Shown here one piece after another: positions 13,869-22,195 of a stretch of 64,000 nucleotides of DNA. The stretch is from the NCBI GenBank assembly GCA_947178215.1, contig CAMWXJ010000009.1, positions 1-64,000 on the forward strand. The letters are read 5' to 3'. How positions within the stretch are numbered: the first letter of the stretch is position 1; each line of letters starts with the position of its first letter. The DNA comes from an uncultured Porphyromonadaceae bacterium. GTDB lineage: Bacteria; Bacteroidota; Bacteroidia; Bacteroidales; Muribaculaceae. The position numbers were made by a program, and so were the translations under genes. The notes beneath the pieces were generated by a model. It saw only the letters and a list, made by a program, of their open reading frames with translations. It ran no database searches and was not told where the DNA came from.

Positions 13869-14960
13869 ATGGCCGAAGAAGAAGAATATTTCGACGACCG
13901 GGAGCTTGACCTCGAAGATATCGGAGCGACTGCTGACGGCGAGCGCGAGATGTACGAACATTTCCGTTTCGTGGCCGACAAAGGTCAGGCGCTGCTGAGG
14001 GTCGACAAGTATCTTGTGGCTGTGATGGGAAAGCAGAGCAGCCGCAACCGCATACAGCAAGCAGCAGAGGCAGGCTGCATACTTGTAAACGGCAAACCGG
14101 TAAAGAGCAACTACCGCGTGAAGCCGCTCGATGTGGTGACAATAGTAATGGACCGGCCCCGTTACGAACTTGAAATTACAGCCGAAGATATTCCACTCGC
14201 CATAGTGTATGAGGACGATGACGTGCTCGTGGTCAACAAGCCCGCGGGCATGGTAGTGCATCCCGGCCACGGCAACTACAACGGCACGCTGGTAAATGCG
14301 CTCGCATGGCATTTCAGAGACAATCCCGACTATGATTCCGATGACCCCCGTATGGGGCTCGTGCACCGTATCGACAAAGATACGTCAGGACTGCTCGTCG
14401 TGGCGAAGACCCCCGACGCAAAGACCAACCTCGGCCGTCAGTTTTTTGCGAAGACCACCAAGCGCGAATATGTGGCTCTGGTATGGGGCATACCTGAGCC
14501 GCCGCAAGGGCGTGTGGAGACAAACATCGGACGCGACACGCGCGACAGACTACGCATGGCTGTCTACCCCTCCGGAGGAAGTGAGGGCAAGCACGCCGTC
14601 ACCCACTATTCGGTCATAGAACCGCTGGGGCATGTGGCACTTGTGAAATGTGTGCTTGAAACAGGGCGTACGCATCAGATACGTGTACACATGCGGCATC
14701 TGGGGCATCCGCTGTTTGCCGATGCCCGCTACGGCGGCGACGAAATATTGCGAGGAGTGCGCTCGTCGAGCTATAACCGGTTTATTGCCAACTGCATGGA
14801 GCTGTGCCCGCGACAGGCACTTCACGCCCGCACTCTCGGCTTCATACATCCACGCACAGGCAAGGAGATGTTTTTCGAGGCCCCGATTCCCGACGACATG
14901 ACGGCACTCATCGAGAAATGGCGCGGCTATGTGGGCGGTTCCGGCTCGTTTCAGAACTGA
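13869..14960 (+). CDS. rluD: RluD-type 23S rRNA pseudouridine synthase
   Basis: 363 residues. An acidic N-terminal 30 residues, then an S4 RNA-binding domain (LLRVDKYLVAVMGKQSSRNRIQQAAEAG and NGKPVKSNYRVKPLDVV), then the RluA/RluD catalytic core. The catalytic aspartate lies in GLVHRIDKDTSGLLVVAKT, and GRTHQIRVHMRHLGHPLFAD is the RNA-contact motif. It converts uridines in 23S rRNA, by family those in helix 69, to pseudouridine. The start follows the PASTA gene by 5 bases. Closely related RluA/RluC paralogues cannot be fully excluded. Confidence 0.85.
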   Translation: MAEEEEYFDDRELDLEDIGATADGEREMYEHFRFVADKGQALLRVDKYLVAVMGKQSSRNRIQQAAEAGCILVNGKPVKSNYRVKPLDVVTIVMDRPRYELEITAEDIPLAIVYEDDDVLVVNKPAGMVVHPGHGNYNGTLVNALAWHFRDNPDYDSDDPRMGLVHRIDKDTSGLLVVAKTPDAKTNLGRQFFAKTTKREYVALVWGIPEPPQGRVETNIGRDTRDRLRMAVYPSGGSEGKHAVTHYSVIEPLGHVALVKCVLETGRTHQIRVHMRHLGHPLFADARYGGDEILRGVRSSSYNRFIANCMELCPRQALHARTLGFIHPRTGKEMFFEAPIPDDMTALIEKWRGYVGGSGSFQN

Positions 14961-14978
14961 ACCGGCCCCGAATCATAC

Positions 14979-16568
14979 TTATCGGCCTATCTCAATATAA
15001 TCAATCTCCGGCATAGAGTCGGGCGAAGCGAGGCGCACCACGTTGGCGCCTGCATCCAGACGCACACCGAGGGTCAGTGTCTCCCAACCGCGTCCTTCGG
15101 CCTCCACCACTTTGCCGGCACCGCCATTGACATAAACAACAAAGCGGCTTTTTTCGGGTGCGTACACACATAGAGTCATGTCGTACTCCCCTGCCCCCGG
15201 CACCGTAACATCGCGCCAAATGCAGTCGTTGCCGGGACGGTTGCCGAGATTTACCGCCACCATGCCGCCCGACGCGCCTTGACGCGGAGCATAGAACGCC
15301 GTACCGGTTTTCAGCGGGTCGTATATCTCCTGATATGACGACAGGAAAGCCTGCTCCCCCTCATAACGGCGACGCAAAAGCCGCTCGCTACCCGCAGCCG
15401 AATAAACGCATGTGCCATGCGCCGGCACCGACACCCTGAATGAGCCGTTGACGACGCCTACATCGCGTCGGGCAGTCAGGTCACGCAGCGCAATGTCGCC
15501 GCCAAGCTCCACATCGGCAAAATCAAGCGTCATATCCGCCGCGCTGTCAGTGGGATTGTACAGCGCCACCGCCCTCGTCGGCCCGTTCGCTTCGATTATA
15601 TCCTTAACCAGTATATACGTGCCGTCGGGATTGGCGCGTGCCACATACGCCTGGCGGCCGAGGGCGTCCTGATTGAGAGCTATAAGTTCTTCATTTCTGA
15701 GCAGTTCAAGCGTAGAACCACCAAGCTCGGTGAGGTCGCAACCTATCAGCAGCGGCGACGACATCATGCACCACATCGCCATATGGGTAGTCTCTTCAGC
15801 CTGCGACAGTCCGCGCCCGAGTTCAAGCATATCCATATCGTTAAACCGTCCTTCCGTCGCATACGGAGCGAGATAAAGGCTTTGCTCTATGATACTTTTT
15901 ACAGAACCCCACGAAGGATTTATGTCGTGGCTTATGCGCCATGAGGTGGCAACGTCGCTCACCCAGGTGCCGGGATAATTCCATCGGCACACATTAAGAC
16001 GCACGTCGTCGCGCCCCGTGGCAGCTATCGCATCGGCAATCGCCGCGTAGCGTTCGCGCGGTTCAAGATAGTAGTGGCTGTCGTTCTGCCATGTGTCTGC
16101 TCCGCAAAAATCCACCTTTATGAAATCAAACCCCATGTCGCCGAAGAAGAACTCGCAGTCGCCGCGCTCATGCCCCATAAGCCCCACATTGCGAGCTATC
16201 GTGTCGTGGTCCCAGTAGTTTCCGCAGGTATTCGCGCCGGCATCGCTATAAATGCCGGCTTTCAGCCCGAGCGCGTGTATATGATCGACCACGGGCCGAA
16301 GGCCATTGGGAAAACGCACGGGATGAATCATCAACTGGCCCGTAACCAGGTCGCGTCCCCCGAAGTAGCCATCGTCGATGTTTACGTACCGGTAGCCAAG
16401 CTTGTCGAGTCCGAGCTCGACAAGAGCGTCAGCCTGACGCATGATGAGCGAGTCGGAGATATTGACGCGATATGTGTTCCATGAGCTCCAACCCATTGTG
16501 GGGGTTTTGTCGGCAACGGCTGCCAATGTGGCCGCCAAAGCAGCAGCCGCTAATGCCATGCGTTTCAT
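14979..16568 (-). CDS. Secreted GH27 alpha-galactosidase-type enzyme with C-terminal CBM-like domain
   Basis: 529 residues from the ATG at 16568, which overlaps the stop of the gene before it (ATGA) and is followed by a signal peptide (MALAAAALAATLAAVA). TPTMGWSSWNTYRVNI and NIDDGYFGG are the GH27 opening. KVDFCGADTW gives the nucleophile Asp (about 153) and SWRISHDI the acid/base Asp (about 211). MWCMMSSPLLIGCDL is the family's metal-free barrel end. The last 130 residues are beta-rich and look like a CBM35-type module (YDMTLCVYAPEKSRFVVYVNGG). It likely hydrolyses terminal alpha-galactose, or beta-arabinopyranose, a known GH27 variant. Confidence 0.85.
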   Translation of the reverse strand: MKRMALAAAALAATLAAVADKTPTMGWSSWNTYRVNISDSLIMRQADALVELGLDKLGYRYVNIDDGYFGGRDLVTGQLMIHPVRFPNGLRPVVDHIHALGLKAGIYSDAGANTCGNYWDHDTIARNVGLMGHERGDCEFFFGDMGFDFIKVDFCGADTWQNDSHYYLEPRERYAAIADAIAATGRDDVRLNVCRWNYPGTWVSDVATSWRISHDINPSWGSVKSIIEQSLYLAPYATEGRFNDMDMLELGRGLSQAEETTHMAMWCMMSSPLLIGCDLTELGGSTLELLRNEELIALNQDALGRQAYVARANPDGTYILVKDIIEANGPTRAVALYNPTDSAADMTLDFADVELGGDIALRDLTARRDVGVVNGSFRVSVPAHGTCVYSAAGSERLLRRRYEGEQAFLSSYQEIYDPLKTGTAFYAPRQGASGGMVAVNLGNRPGNDCIWRDVTVPGAGEYDMTLCVYAPEKSRFVVYVNGGAGKVVEAEGRGWETLTLGVRLDAGANVVRLASPDSMPEIDYIEIGR

Positions 16569-17191
16569 TTTCTGCCAGATTTTTGCTGTTCGTTCCATGC
16601 CTCGCATGCCTCGCAAAGCTCTTCGTACCACTCACGGCCGAAGCGTTCAATCAGCGGCTCTTTCATAGCCTGATAGAGTCGGATGCCGAGACGGCGGCCA
16701 TTGGCTACTGCAGGGCGGCATATCTTCCAGCGGTGGTAGTTGACCGCCGTGAAAGTGGGATAATTTGTGAGTCGCAAAGGATAGAGATAGCACGAAATCG
16801 GTTTGCGCCATTTCACGCGCCCTTCTCTATATGCCTTGTCTATTGCACAAAGACATTTTCCACCCTCGGCATAACATGAGAACGCGCAGTTGCGGCCGTC
16901 GATTATTGTAGTCACGAGGTCGCCCTCTTCGTCAGTGTATGCTACTCCCGACTCGCGTATCTCGTCGACAGCACGCGGCAGCAGGTCGCCCTCTATTTCC
17001 GGAAGCACCTCTTCAAGCCGTTCGAGCTCGTTGATTTCGAGCGGCGCGCCGGCGTCACCCTCAATGCAGCATGCGCCGAGACATTGGTCGAGATCGCAGC
17101 AAAAAAATTCTTCGGCGAGGTCGAGGCTCACCAATGTATCCTTTATCTGTAACATGAATATCTGTTGTTCGTCAGTAGAAATTTCAGTCAT
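16565..17191 (-). CDS. DUF3109 family cysteine-rich protein
   Basis: 208 residues. FFCCDLDQCLGACCIEGDAGAPLEINELE and CAFSCYAEGGKCLCAIDKAY, with PISCYLYPLRL, give the nine-cysteine pattern of DUF3109/YkgJ-like proteins, which probably bind zinc or an iron-sulfur cluster. No signal peptide is present. Start at 17191 overlaps the stop of the T9SS-plug gene by 4 bases, which supports it over the internal ATG at 17155. Function is unknown. It lies in one operon with ung, the plug gene and GH27. Confidence 0.85.
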   Translation of the reverse strand: MTEISTDEQQIFMLQIKDTLVSLDLAEEFFCCDLDQCLGACCIEGDAGAPLEINELERLEEVLPEIEGDLLPRAVDEIRESGVAYTDEEGDLVTTIIDGRNCAFSCYAEGGKCLCAIDKAYREGRVKWRKPISCYLYPLRLTNYPTFTAVNYHRWKICRPAVANGRRLGIRLYQAMKEPLIERFGREWYEELCEACEAWNEQQKSGRK

Positions 17192-18459
17192 ATGCCTGAA
17201 TAAATGGAAGTAAAGCCGACAAGTCGGTCGGAGCGTTCGCCGGGGTGACGATAATATACCGCGACATCGTATCGGTTGGAGGTGCGGTAGTCGTCACCCT
17301 CGACAGGGCCTGTAAGTGGCGTGGTGTCGGTGTTGCCGACAAGCAGATAGCGGTAGTTGTACGACCCCTGTTTAAGCGTCAGAACCTTTTCGTAACGGTT
17401 GGTGGCGCGGTTGAATATCATCACGCCGGGCGATGCCGCATCGGTACGCCGCCCGGTAAGGTCACCCTCTATCACAATCCGCGCTTCGGGCTGCTCCGGG
17501 AAGTCGAGTGAGAAATGCACCATGACATACTCTGCCTCCGTGTCGGGGTCGTTGCTGTTGTCGGCATTGACTGCAAATGCCCCGTACTGCGTCCGGTCGT
17601 ACTCATAACTGCGGCCCGCGCGTGGCTCGTCATCATAAAGCTTGAAATGATAATACGGCTCACTGAAAGCCACCAGTTCAACACCCATAGGCAGGTAACG
17701 CTGCGTTGCGACTGTCTCAAAACGCCGGTACTCCTTGCCGGCAGGAAATGTCAGTTCCGGCACATGGGCAAAGGTGGCAACTGAGCCGTTGACGCGCAGC
17801 GGTCGGCTTATTGTGCGTCCCAAAGCCGGCTGGCCGTTTGGAATGACGGTGACTCTCAGATCGTTCCACGGGTCACGCACGTCAAGCCCCGTTAGGTCGA
17901 CAGCCACTTCAAGCTGTTGGTGAGCGCCGTTATAATCGTAGTCAGTGCGCGAAGTCGTCGACGCCACTACCCTCGCTGACTGCTCCGTAACCATAAACGG
18001 CACGCGTAGCAACGGCAACTCAGGCTCCTCTTCGTCGTAGACCGTGACGATATAGTTGCCGCTCACAGTAGGCGCTACCTCATCGTTCGGTAGCGAGAGC
18101 CGGTAATTTACATAGGGAGTAAGCGTTCCCTGCGAATATGCGTAGTCGTCAATCCTCCCATCGTTGAAACCGTGAGTAAACTCTATCGGCATCAGATTAT
18201 CGGGACACCACGAGGCATCACAGTGCATCAGCGAATAACGCATATACCGCCTTTCGGGCTCACGGAGGTCAAAGCTTATATTAAGAGGGATATCGCCCGA
18301 CAGCGGTATTAACGCCGGGGCGAGAGGTGTACCCTCGGGCTCCGCAACGACAGTCGCCGCCTCGGGCGCAAGAGCGCCCGTAATCAATGGCCTGCTGCCT
18401 GTCGCGGTAAACATGGCGACAAGCAGCGATGATGTCGTTGCGACGATACGGCTCACCAT
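17188..18459 (-). CDS. Type IX secretion system plug protein (DUF5103)
   Basis: 423 residues. A short N-terminal hydrophobic signal-like stretch is followed by beta-strand-rich sequence matching DUF5103: NISFDLREPERRYMRYSLMHCDASWCPDNLMPIEF, then YVNYRLSLPNDEVAPTVSGNYIVTVYDEE, and at the end YRYLLVG, YRTSNRYDVAVYYRHPGERSDRLVGF. In P. gingivalis and F. johnsoniae this family seals the SprA translocon of the type IX secretion system on the periplasmic side. Its presence agrees with the sorting domain on the GH13 enzyme. The start overlaps ung by 7 bases. Confidence 0.8.
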   Translation of the reverse strand: MVSRIVATTSSLLVAMFTATGSRPLITGALAPEAATVVAEPEGTPLAPALIPLSGDIPLNISFDLREPERRYMRYSLMHCDASWCPDNLMPIEFTHGFNDGRIDDYAYSQGTLTPYVNYRLSLPNDEVAPTVSGNYIVTVYDEEEPELPLLRVPFMVTEQSARVVASTTSRTDYDYNGAHQQLEVAVDLTGLDVRDPWNDLRVTVIPNGQPALGRTISRPLRVNGSVATFAHVPELTFPAGKEYRRFETVATQRYLPMGVELVAFSEPYYHFKLYDDEPRAGRSYEYDRTQYGAFAVNADNSNDPDTEAEYVMVHFSLDFPEQPEARIVIEGDLTGRRTDAASPGVMIFNRATNRYEKVLTLKQGSYNYRYLLVGNTDTTPLTGPVEGDDYRTSNRYDVAVYYRHPGERSDRLVGFTSIYSGI

Positions 18460-19115
18460 ACAATAGGCGTTTTGCCCTGTTGCACAAGATAGTCGTTGGC
18501 CCGACTGAAATGGTGATTACCAAAGAAACCTCGCGAGGCGCTAAGCGGTGACGGATGAGGCGATTCGAGTACAAGATGACGCTGACGGTCAATGAGCGCA
18601 CCTTTGCGAGAGGCATAGGCGCCCCAGAGGATAAACACCAAGCCGTCGCGGCCGTCATTCAACGCCTTGATTGCAGCATCGGTAAACTGTTCCCAGCCGT
18701 GCCCCTGATGCGAACCGGCCCGATGAGCCTCTACGGTAAGAGTCGAGTTGAGCAACAGCACACCCTGACACGCCCAGCGGTCGAGATTACCGTCGGCGGG
18801 CATCGGAGCGCCTGTATCGGCCGACACTTCCTTGAATATATTGAGGAGCGACGGTGGCAGCCTCACGCCGGGAGCCACTGAAAAACAAAGTCCATTGGCC
18901 TGTCCGTCGTCGTGGTAAGGGTCTTGACCCAAAATCACGACCTTGACATCGTTAAACGGACAGGCGTCGAAAGCGGCAAAGATGCGTCCCGCAGGAGGAA
19001 ATATTTTTTTTGACGCGTACTGGTCGCGCACCCATTCGGCTAAATTGCTGAAATAAGGAGCGTCCCATTCCGAGGCCAAAGCCTCGCGCCATGAAGAGTC
19101 GATTCGTACATTCAT
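18453..19115 (-). CDS. ung: Uracil-DNA glycosylase
   Basis: 220 residues. VVILGQDPYHDDGQANGLCFSVAPG (catalytic Asp, water-activating loop), PPSLLNIFKEV, LLNSTLTVEAHRAGSHQGHGWEQFTD (uracil-binding Asn) and HPSPLSASRGFFGNHHFSRAN (catalytic His loop) are the family-1 UDG motifs in order. It removes uracil from DNA to start base-excision repair. The gene starts at ATG 19115 and heads the operon ung-plug-DUF3109-GH27. A minus TAGCTTTG box (19135-19142) lies 19 bases upstream. Confidence 0.95.
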   Translation of the reverse strand: MNVRIDSSWREALASEWDAPYFSNLAEWVRDQYASKKIFPPAGRIFAAFDACPFNDVKVVILGQDPYHDDGQANGLCFSVAPGVRLPPSLLNIFKEVSADTGAPMPADGNLDRWACQGVLLLNSTLTVEAHRAGSHQGHGWEQFTDAAIKALNDGRDGLVFILWGAYASRKGALIDRQRHLVLESPHPSPLSASRGFFGNHHFSRANDYLVQQGKTPIVW

Positions 19116-19131
19116 CGTCGGTCAAGATTTT

Positions 19132-19162
19132 TTGCAAAGCTACAAAAACTTTACTAATTTTG
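19132..19162 (+). promoter_or_regulatory. Promoter of tRNA-Arg
   Basis: TTG (19132-19134), 20 bases and TAATTTTG (19155-19162) form a full Bacteroidota promoter, 31 bases before the tRNA. It overlaps the ung -7 box on the other strand (TAGCTTTG, 19135-19142), so the two transcripts diverge from the same short stretch. Confidence 0.75.
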
Positions 19163-19193
19163 CATCACAAAACTGCCCGCGTGCAGTAATGTC

Positions 19194-19265
19194 GCCCTTG
19201 TAGTTCAATGGATAGAACAGGTGATTCCGGTTCTCCAGATTAGGGTTCGATTCCCTACGAGGGTA
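19194..19265 (+). tRNA. tRNA-Arg (anticodon CCG)
   Basis: A 72-base cloverleaf. GCCCTTG pairs with CGAGGGT as the acceptor stem, and TAGGG-TTCGATT-CCCTA is the T arm. The anticodon loop TTCCGGT places CCG at 34-36. The anticodon stem GGTGA/TCTCC has one T-T mismatch in the middle. No CCA is encoded. It has its own promoter and is followed at once by a strong terminator. Confidence 0.9.
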
Positions 19266-19266
19266 C

Positions 19267-19316
19267 AATTAATCCTCCTTAACTTCATGAGTTAAAGAGG
19301 ATTAATTATTTTTTAA
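19267..19316 (+). terminator. Intrinsic terminator of tRNA-Arg
   Basis: AATTAATCCTC and GAGGATTAATT, with inner TTAAC and GTTAA, form a 16-bp stem with one bulge each side, followed by ATTTTTTAAT. It starts 2 bases after the tRNA. Confidence 0.85.
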
Positions 19317-19665
19317 TATGCAACTTTCAGTCGCATATAGCCAACCAAATTCGTGTCGGATGCTGTAACAAAGCCCCGCCTATCCATCTCGGAGCTGCGA
19401 GGCTACTCAAATCTATGACTTATAGAGTCACTGCAAAGGTAAGACTTTTTTCTGAGGAGACAAATAAAAAAACATATAGCGGGCGATTATCTCACTGCCG
19501 CCTTTCAATAAGCGACGGCGCGGCATGTCGTGTCCCAATTTTGTGGATAATATGCTGACGCCAGAATCTTTTTCTCCATATATCACGCAATGGTGTGGTT
19601 ACGGTTGTATATCTGCAATATATTGCTTATCTTTGTACTTGCTTAAACCGATACCATCATTAATA
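19317..19665. promoter_or_regulatory. Gap before GH95 with promoter at 19605-19635
   Basis: No gene was seen in these 349 bases. TTG (19605-19607), 20 bases and TATCTTTG (19628-19635) form a clear promoter 30 bases before the GH95 ATG. The upstream frame that begins at 19525 runs through this promoter and is therefore not coding. Confidence 0.7.
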
Positions 19666-22125
19666 ATGAGATTAAAAACTCTTGCACTTATCTGCGGATC
19701 ACTGTTATGCACAGGCACCGCATCGGCGCAGCGACACAGCCGTGTGTGGTTTGACACGCCGAATCCGTCTGTTTCAGTACCCGTTTGGGGTACAGGCGAA
19801 GTAGCTCCCAACGCGGGTAGCGGATTCGTCAATCCCGATCGCAACTGGGAACACCATTCGCTCCCGATAGGCAACGGCAACATCGGCGCCAACATCATAG
19901 GCTCGATTGGCACCGAGCGCTTCACGTTCAACGAGAAGTCGCTCTGGCGCGGAGGCCCCAACACCACAGCGGGGGCCAAAGCTTACTGGGATATCAACAA
20001 GCATTCGGCGGGTGTTCTCGACTCCATACGTCAGGCGTTGGCTAACGGAGACAATGAGCTTGCTACCCGGCTGACTCAGGAAAACTTCAACAGCGAGGTA
20101 CCCTACGAGCCTACTGATGAAAATCCATTCCGCTTCGGCAGCTTCACCACAGGCGGCGAGTTCCGTATCGTCACCCCTGTCGACGAAGCGTCGGCAACCG
20201 GTTACAGCCGTTCCCTCTCGCTTGACTCGGCTGTCGCCACTGTCAGCTTCTCGCAGGGCGGAGTCGACTACAAGCGCACATTTTTCATCTCCTATCCCGC
20301 CAATGTAATGGTGGTGCGCCTCACTGCCGACAAGCCCGGCATGCAGAGTTTCACCCTCGAATACTCCCCCAACCCATTCTCAAAAGGCAAATTCAAAGCC
20401 ACCGGCAAAGACGGCTGGCTCTACGACGGACGCCTCGACAACAACTCCATGCAGTATGCCGTACGCGTCAAGGCTATCGCTGACGGAGGCAAGACCCGCA
20501 TCGGCAAAGACGGGCGCCTCACCGTGGATGGCGCCAATGAGGTAATGCTGCTCATCACTATCGACACCGACTATAAAATCAACTTCGCCCCCGACTTCAA
20601 CGACCCCAAGACCTACGTGGGCGTAAATCCCGTCAAGACAACCGGCGAATGGATAGACGCCGCCTCGCGCCTAAGCTACAATCAGCTGCTCGCAGAGCAC
20701 TATGCCGACTACTCGGCGCTCTACGACCGCACAAGCCTTGAAATCAATCCGGGCATCAATTCGGAGCTCGACCAACTTCCCACCCCTGCCCGACTCGACC
20801 GTTACCGCACAGGCGCACCCGACTATGGCCTCGAATCGCTCTATTTCGACTTCGGCCGTTACCTGCTCATTGCAAGCTCGCGCCCGGGCAATCTCCCCGC
20901 CAACCTCCAAGGCGTGTGGCACAACCACGTCGACGGCCCATGGCGTGTCGACTATCACAACAATATCAATCTCCAGATGAACTACTGGCCCGCGCTCCCG
21001 ACCAATCTCGCGGAGTGTCAGGAGCCGCTCACCGACTTCATCCGCAGTCAGGTAAAGCCGGGCGAAGTGACCGCCGCCAACTATTTCGGCGCACGTGGCT
21101 GGACTACATCCATTTCGTCGAATCCTTTCGGCTTCACCACACCACTCAGCTCCCACGACATGAGCTGGAACTTCACCCCCGTTGCAGGTCCCTGGCTCGC
21201 CACACATATTTGGGATTACTACGACTACACCCGCGACCTCGACTATCTCCGCAACAACTACGACATCATCAAGGGAAGCGCCGACTTTGCCGTCGACCAC
21301 CTCTGGCACCGTCCCGACGGCTCATATACCGCCGCCCCCTCCACCTCGCCCGAACACGGCCCCATAGACCTCGGCACAGCATTCGCCCATAGCGTAATCC
21401 GACAGATACTCACCGATGCTATCGCCGCCTCCGAAGTGCTCGGCGAGGACGAAAATGACCGTAAACAGTGGCAGGAGGTTCTCGCCAACATCCCGCCGCT
21501 CGAAATAGGACGCTACGGCCAGCTCATGGAATGGTCGGCCGACATCGACAACCCCCTCGACGAACACCGTCACGTCAACCACCTCTTTGGCCTCTACCCC
21601 GGCAACACAATCTCACCCGTCACCACTCCCAAACTGGCCAAGGGCGCCCGCACAGCCCTTGAACACCGCGGCGACGGCGCTACCGGGTGGAGCATGGGCT
21701 GGAAGCTCAATCTTTGGGCACGTCTGCTCGACGGCAACCGAGCATACCGCCTCTACGGCAATCTGCTCAAGAACGGCACAAACGACAATCTGTGGGACAG
21801 CCACCCTCCATTCCAGATTGACGGCAATTTCGGAGGCACAGCCGGCATAGCCGAAATGCTGGTCCAGAGTCATCCCGACTTCATCCAGATACTCCCGGCA
21901 CTCCCCGACGTGTGGCACGACGGCTCGCTTAGCGGCATCCGCACAAGGGGCAACTTCACTATCGATATAGCCTGGCACGACAACAATCTCACCGAAGCCA
22001 AAATCAACTCAGGCTCGGGCGGCCCCTGCACTCTGCTCTACAAAGGCGACCGCCTTACATTCGACACCGCAAAAGGTAAAAGCTATACTGTGACCTACCG
22101 CGACGGCAAGCTTGCCCTGCGCTGA
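19666..22125 (+). CDS. GH95 alpha-L-fucosidase-type glycosidase
   Basis: 819 residues from the ATG at 19666, where a signal peptide starts (MRLKTLALICGSLLCTGTASA). Residues 40-330 form the N-terminal beta domain (LPIGNGNIGANIIGSIGTERFTFNEKSLWRGGPNT). The (alpha/alpha)6 barrel shows the GH95 residues: NINLQMNYWPA (Asn about 433), TSPEHGP (Glu about 562) and DGNFGGTAG (Asp about 720). Family members release alpha-1,2-fucose, or alpha-galactose in some subgroups, by inversion. With nearby GH27 and GH13 enzymes it suggests mixed plant and host glycan use. It stands alone with its own promoter and terminator. Confidence 0.9.
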   Translation: MRLKTLALICGSLLCTGTASAQRHSRVWFDTPNPSVSVPVWGTGEVAPNAGSGFVNPDRNWEHHSLPIGNGNIGANIIGSIGTERFTFNEKSLWRGGPNTTAGAKAYWDINKHSAGVLDSIRQALANGDNELATRLTQENFNSEVPYEPTDENPFRFGSFTTGGEFRIVTPVDEASATGYSRSLSLDSAVATVSFSQGGVDYKRTFFISYPANVMVVRLTADKPGMQSFTLEYSPNPFSKGKFKATGKDGWLYDGRLDNNSMQYAVRVKAIADGGKTRIGKDGRLTVDGANEVMLLITIDTDYKINFAPDFNDPKTYVGVNPVKTTGEWIDAASRLSYNQLLAEHYADYSALYDRTSLEINPGINSELDQLPTPARLDRYRTGAPDYGLESLYFDFGRYLLIASSRPGNLPANLQGVWHNHVDGPWRVDYHNNINLQMNYWPALPTNLAECQEPLTDFIRSQVKPGEVTAANYFGARGWTTSISSNPFGFTTPLSSHDMSWNFTPVAGPWLATHIWDYYDYTRDLDYLRNNYDIIKGSADFAVDHLWHRPDGSYTAAPSTSPEHGPIDLGTAFAHSVIRQILTDAIAASEVLGEDENDRKQWQEVLANIPPLEIGRYGQLMEWSADIDNPLDEHRHVNHLFGLYPGNTISPVTTPKLAKGARTALEHRGDGATGWSMGWKLNLWARLLDGNRAYRLYGNLLKNGTNDNLWDSHPPFQIDGNFGGTAGIAEMLVQSHPDFIQILPALPDVWHDGSLSGIRTRGNFTIDIAWHDNNLTEAKINSGSGGPCTLLYKGDRLTFDTAKGKSYTVTYRDGKLALR

Positions 22126-22130
22126 ACCAC

Positions 22131-22193
22131 AGTAATAGACATAATCAGAGCGGGCGACCACTTGGGCCGCCCGCTCTGATTATGTCTATTACT
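22131..22193. terminator. Perfect 26-bp stem terminator between convergent genes
   Basis: The arms 22131-22156 and 22168-22193 are exact reverse complements over 26 bases around an 11-base loop. The right arm ends 3 bases before the stop codon of the murF-alr gene and the left arm begins 6 bases after the GH95 stop. It serves both genes as a terminator. Such length with no mismatch is unusual. Confidence 0.8.
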
Positions 22194-22195
22194 GA

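Noticed and set aside
19194-19316. Attachment site at tRNA-Arg
   Set aside because: No integrase or repeat of the tRNA 3' end was found on either side; the stem after the tRNA is a normal terminator.
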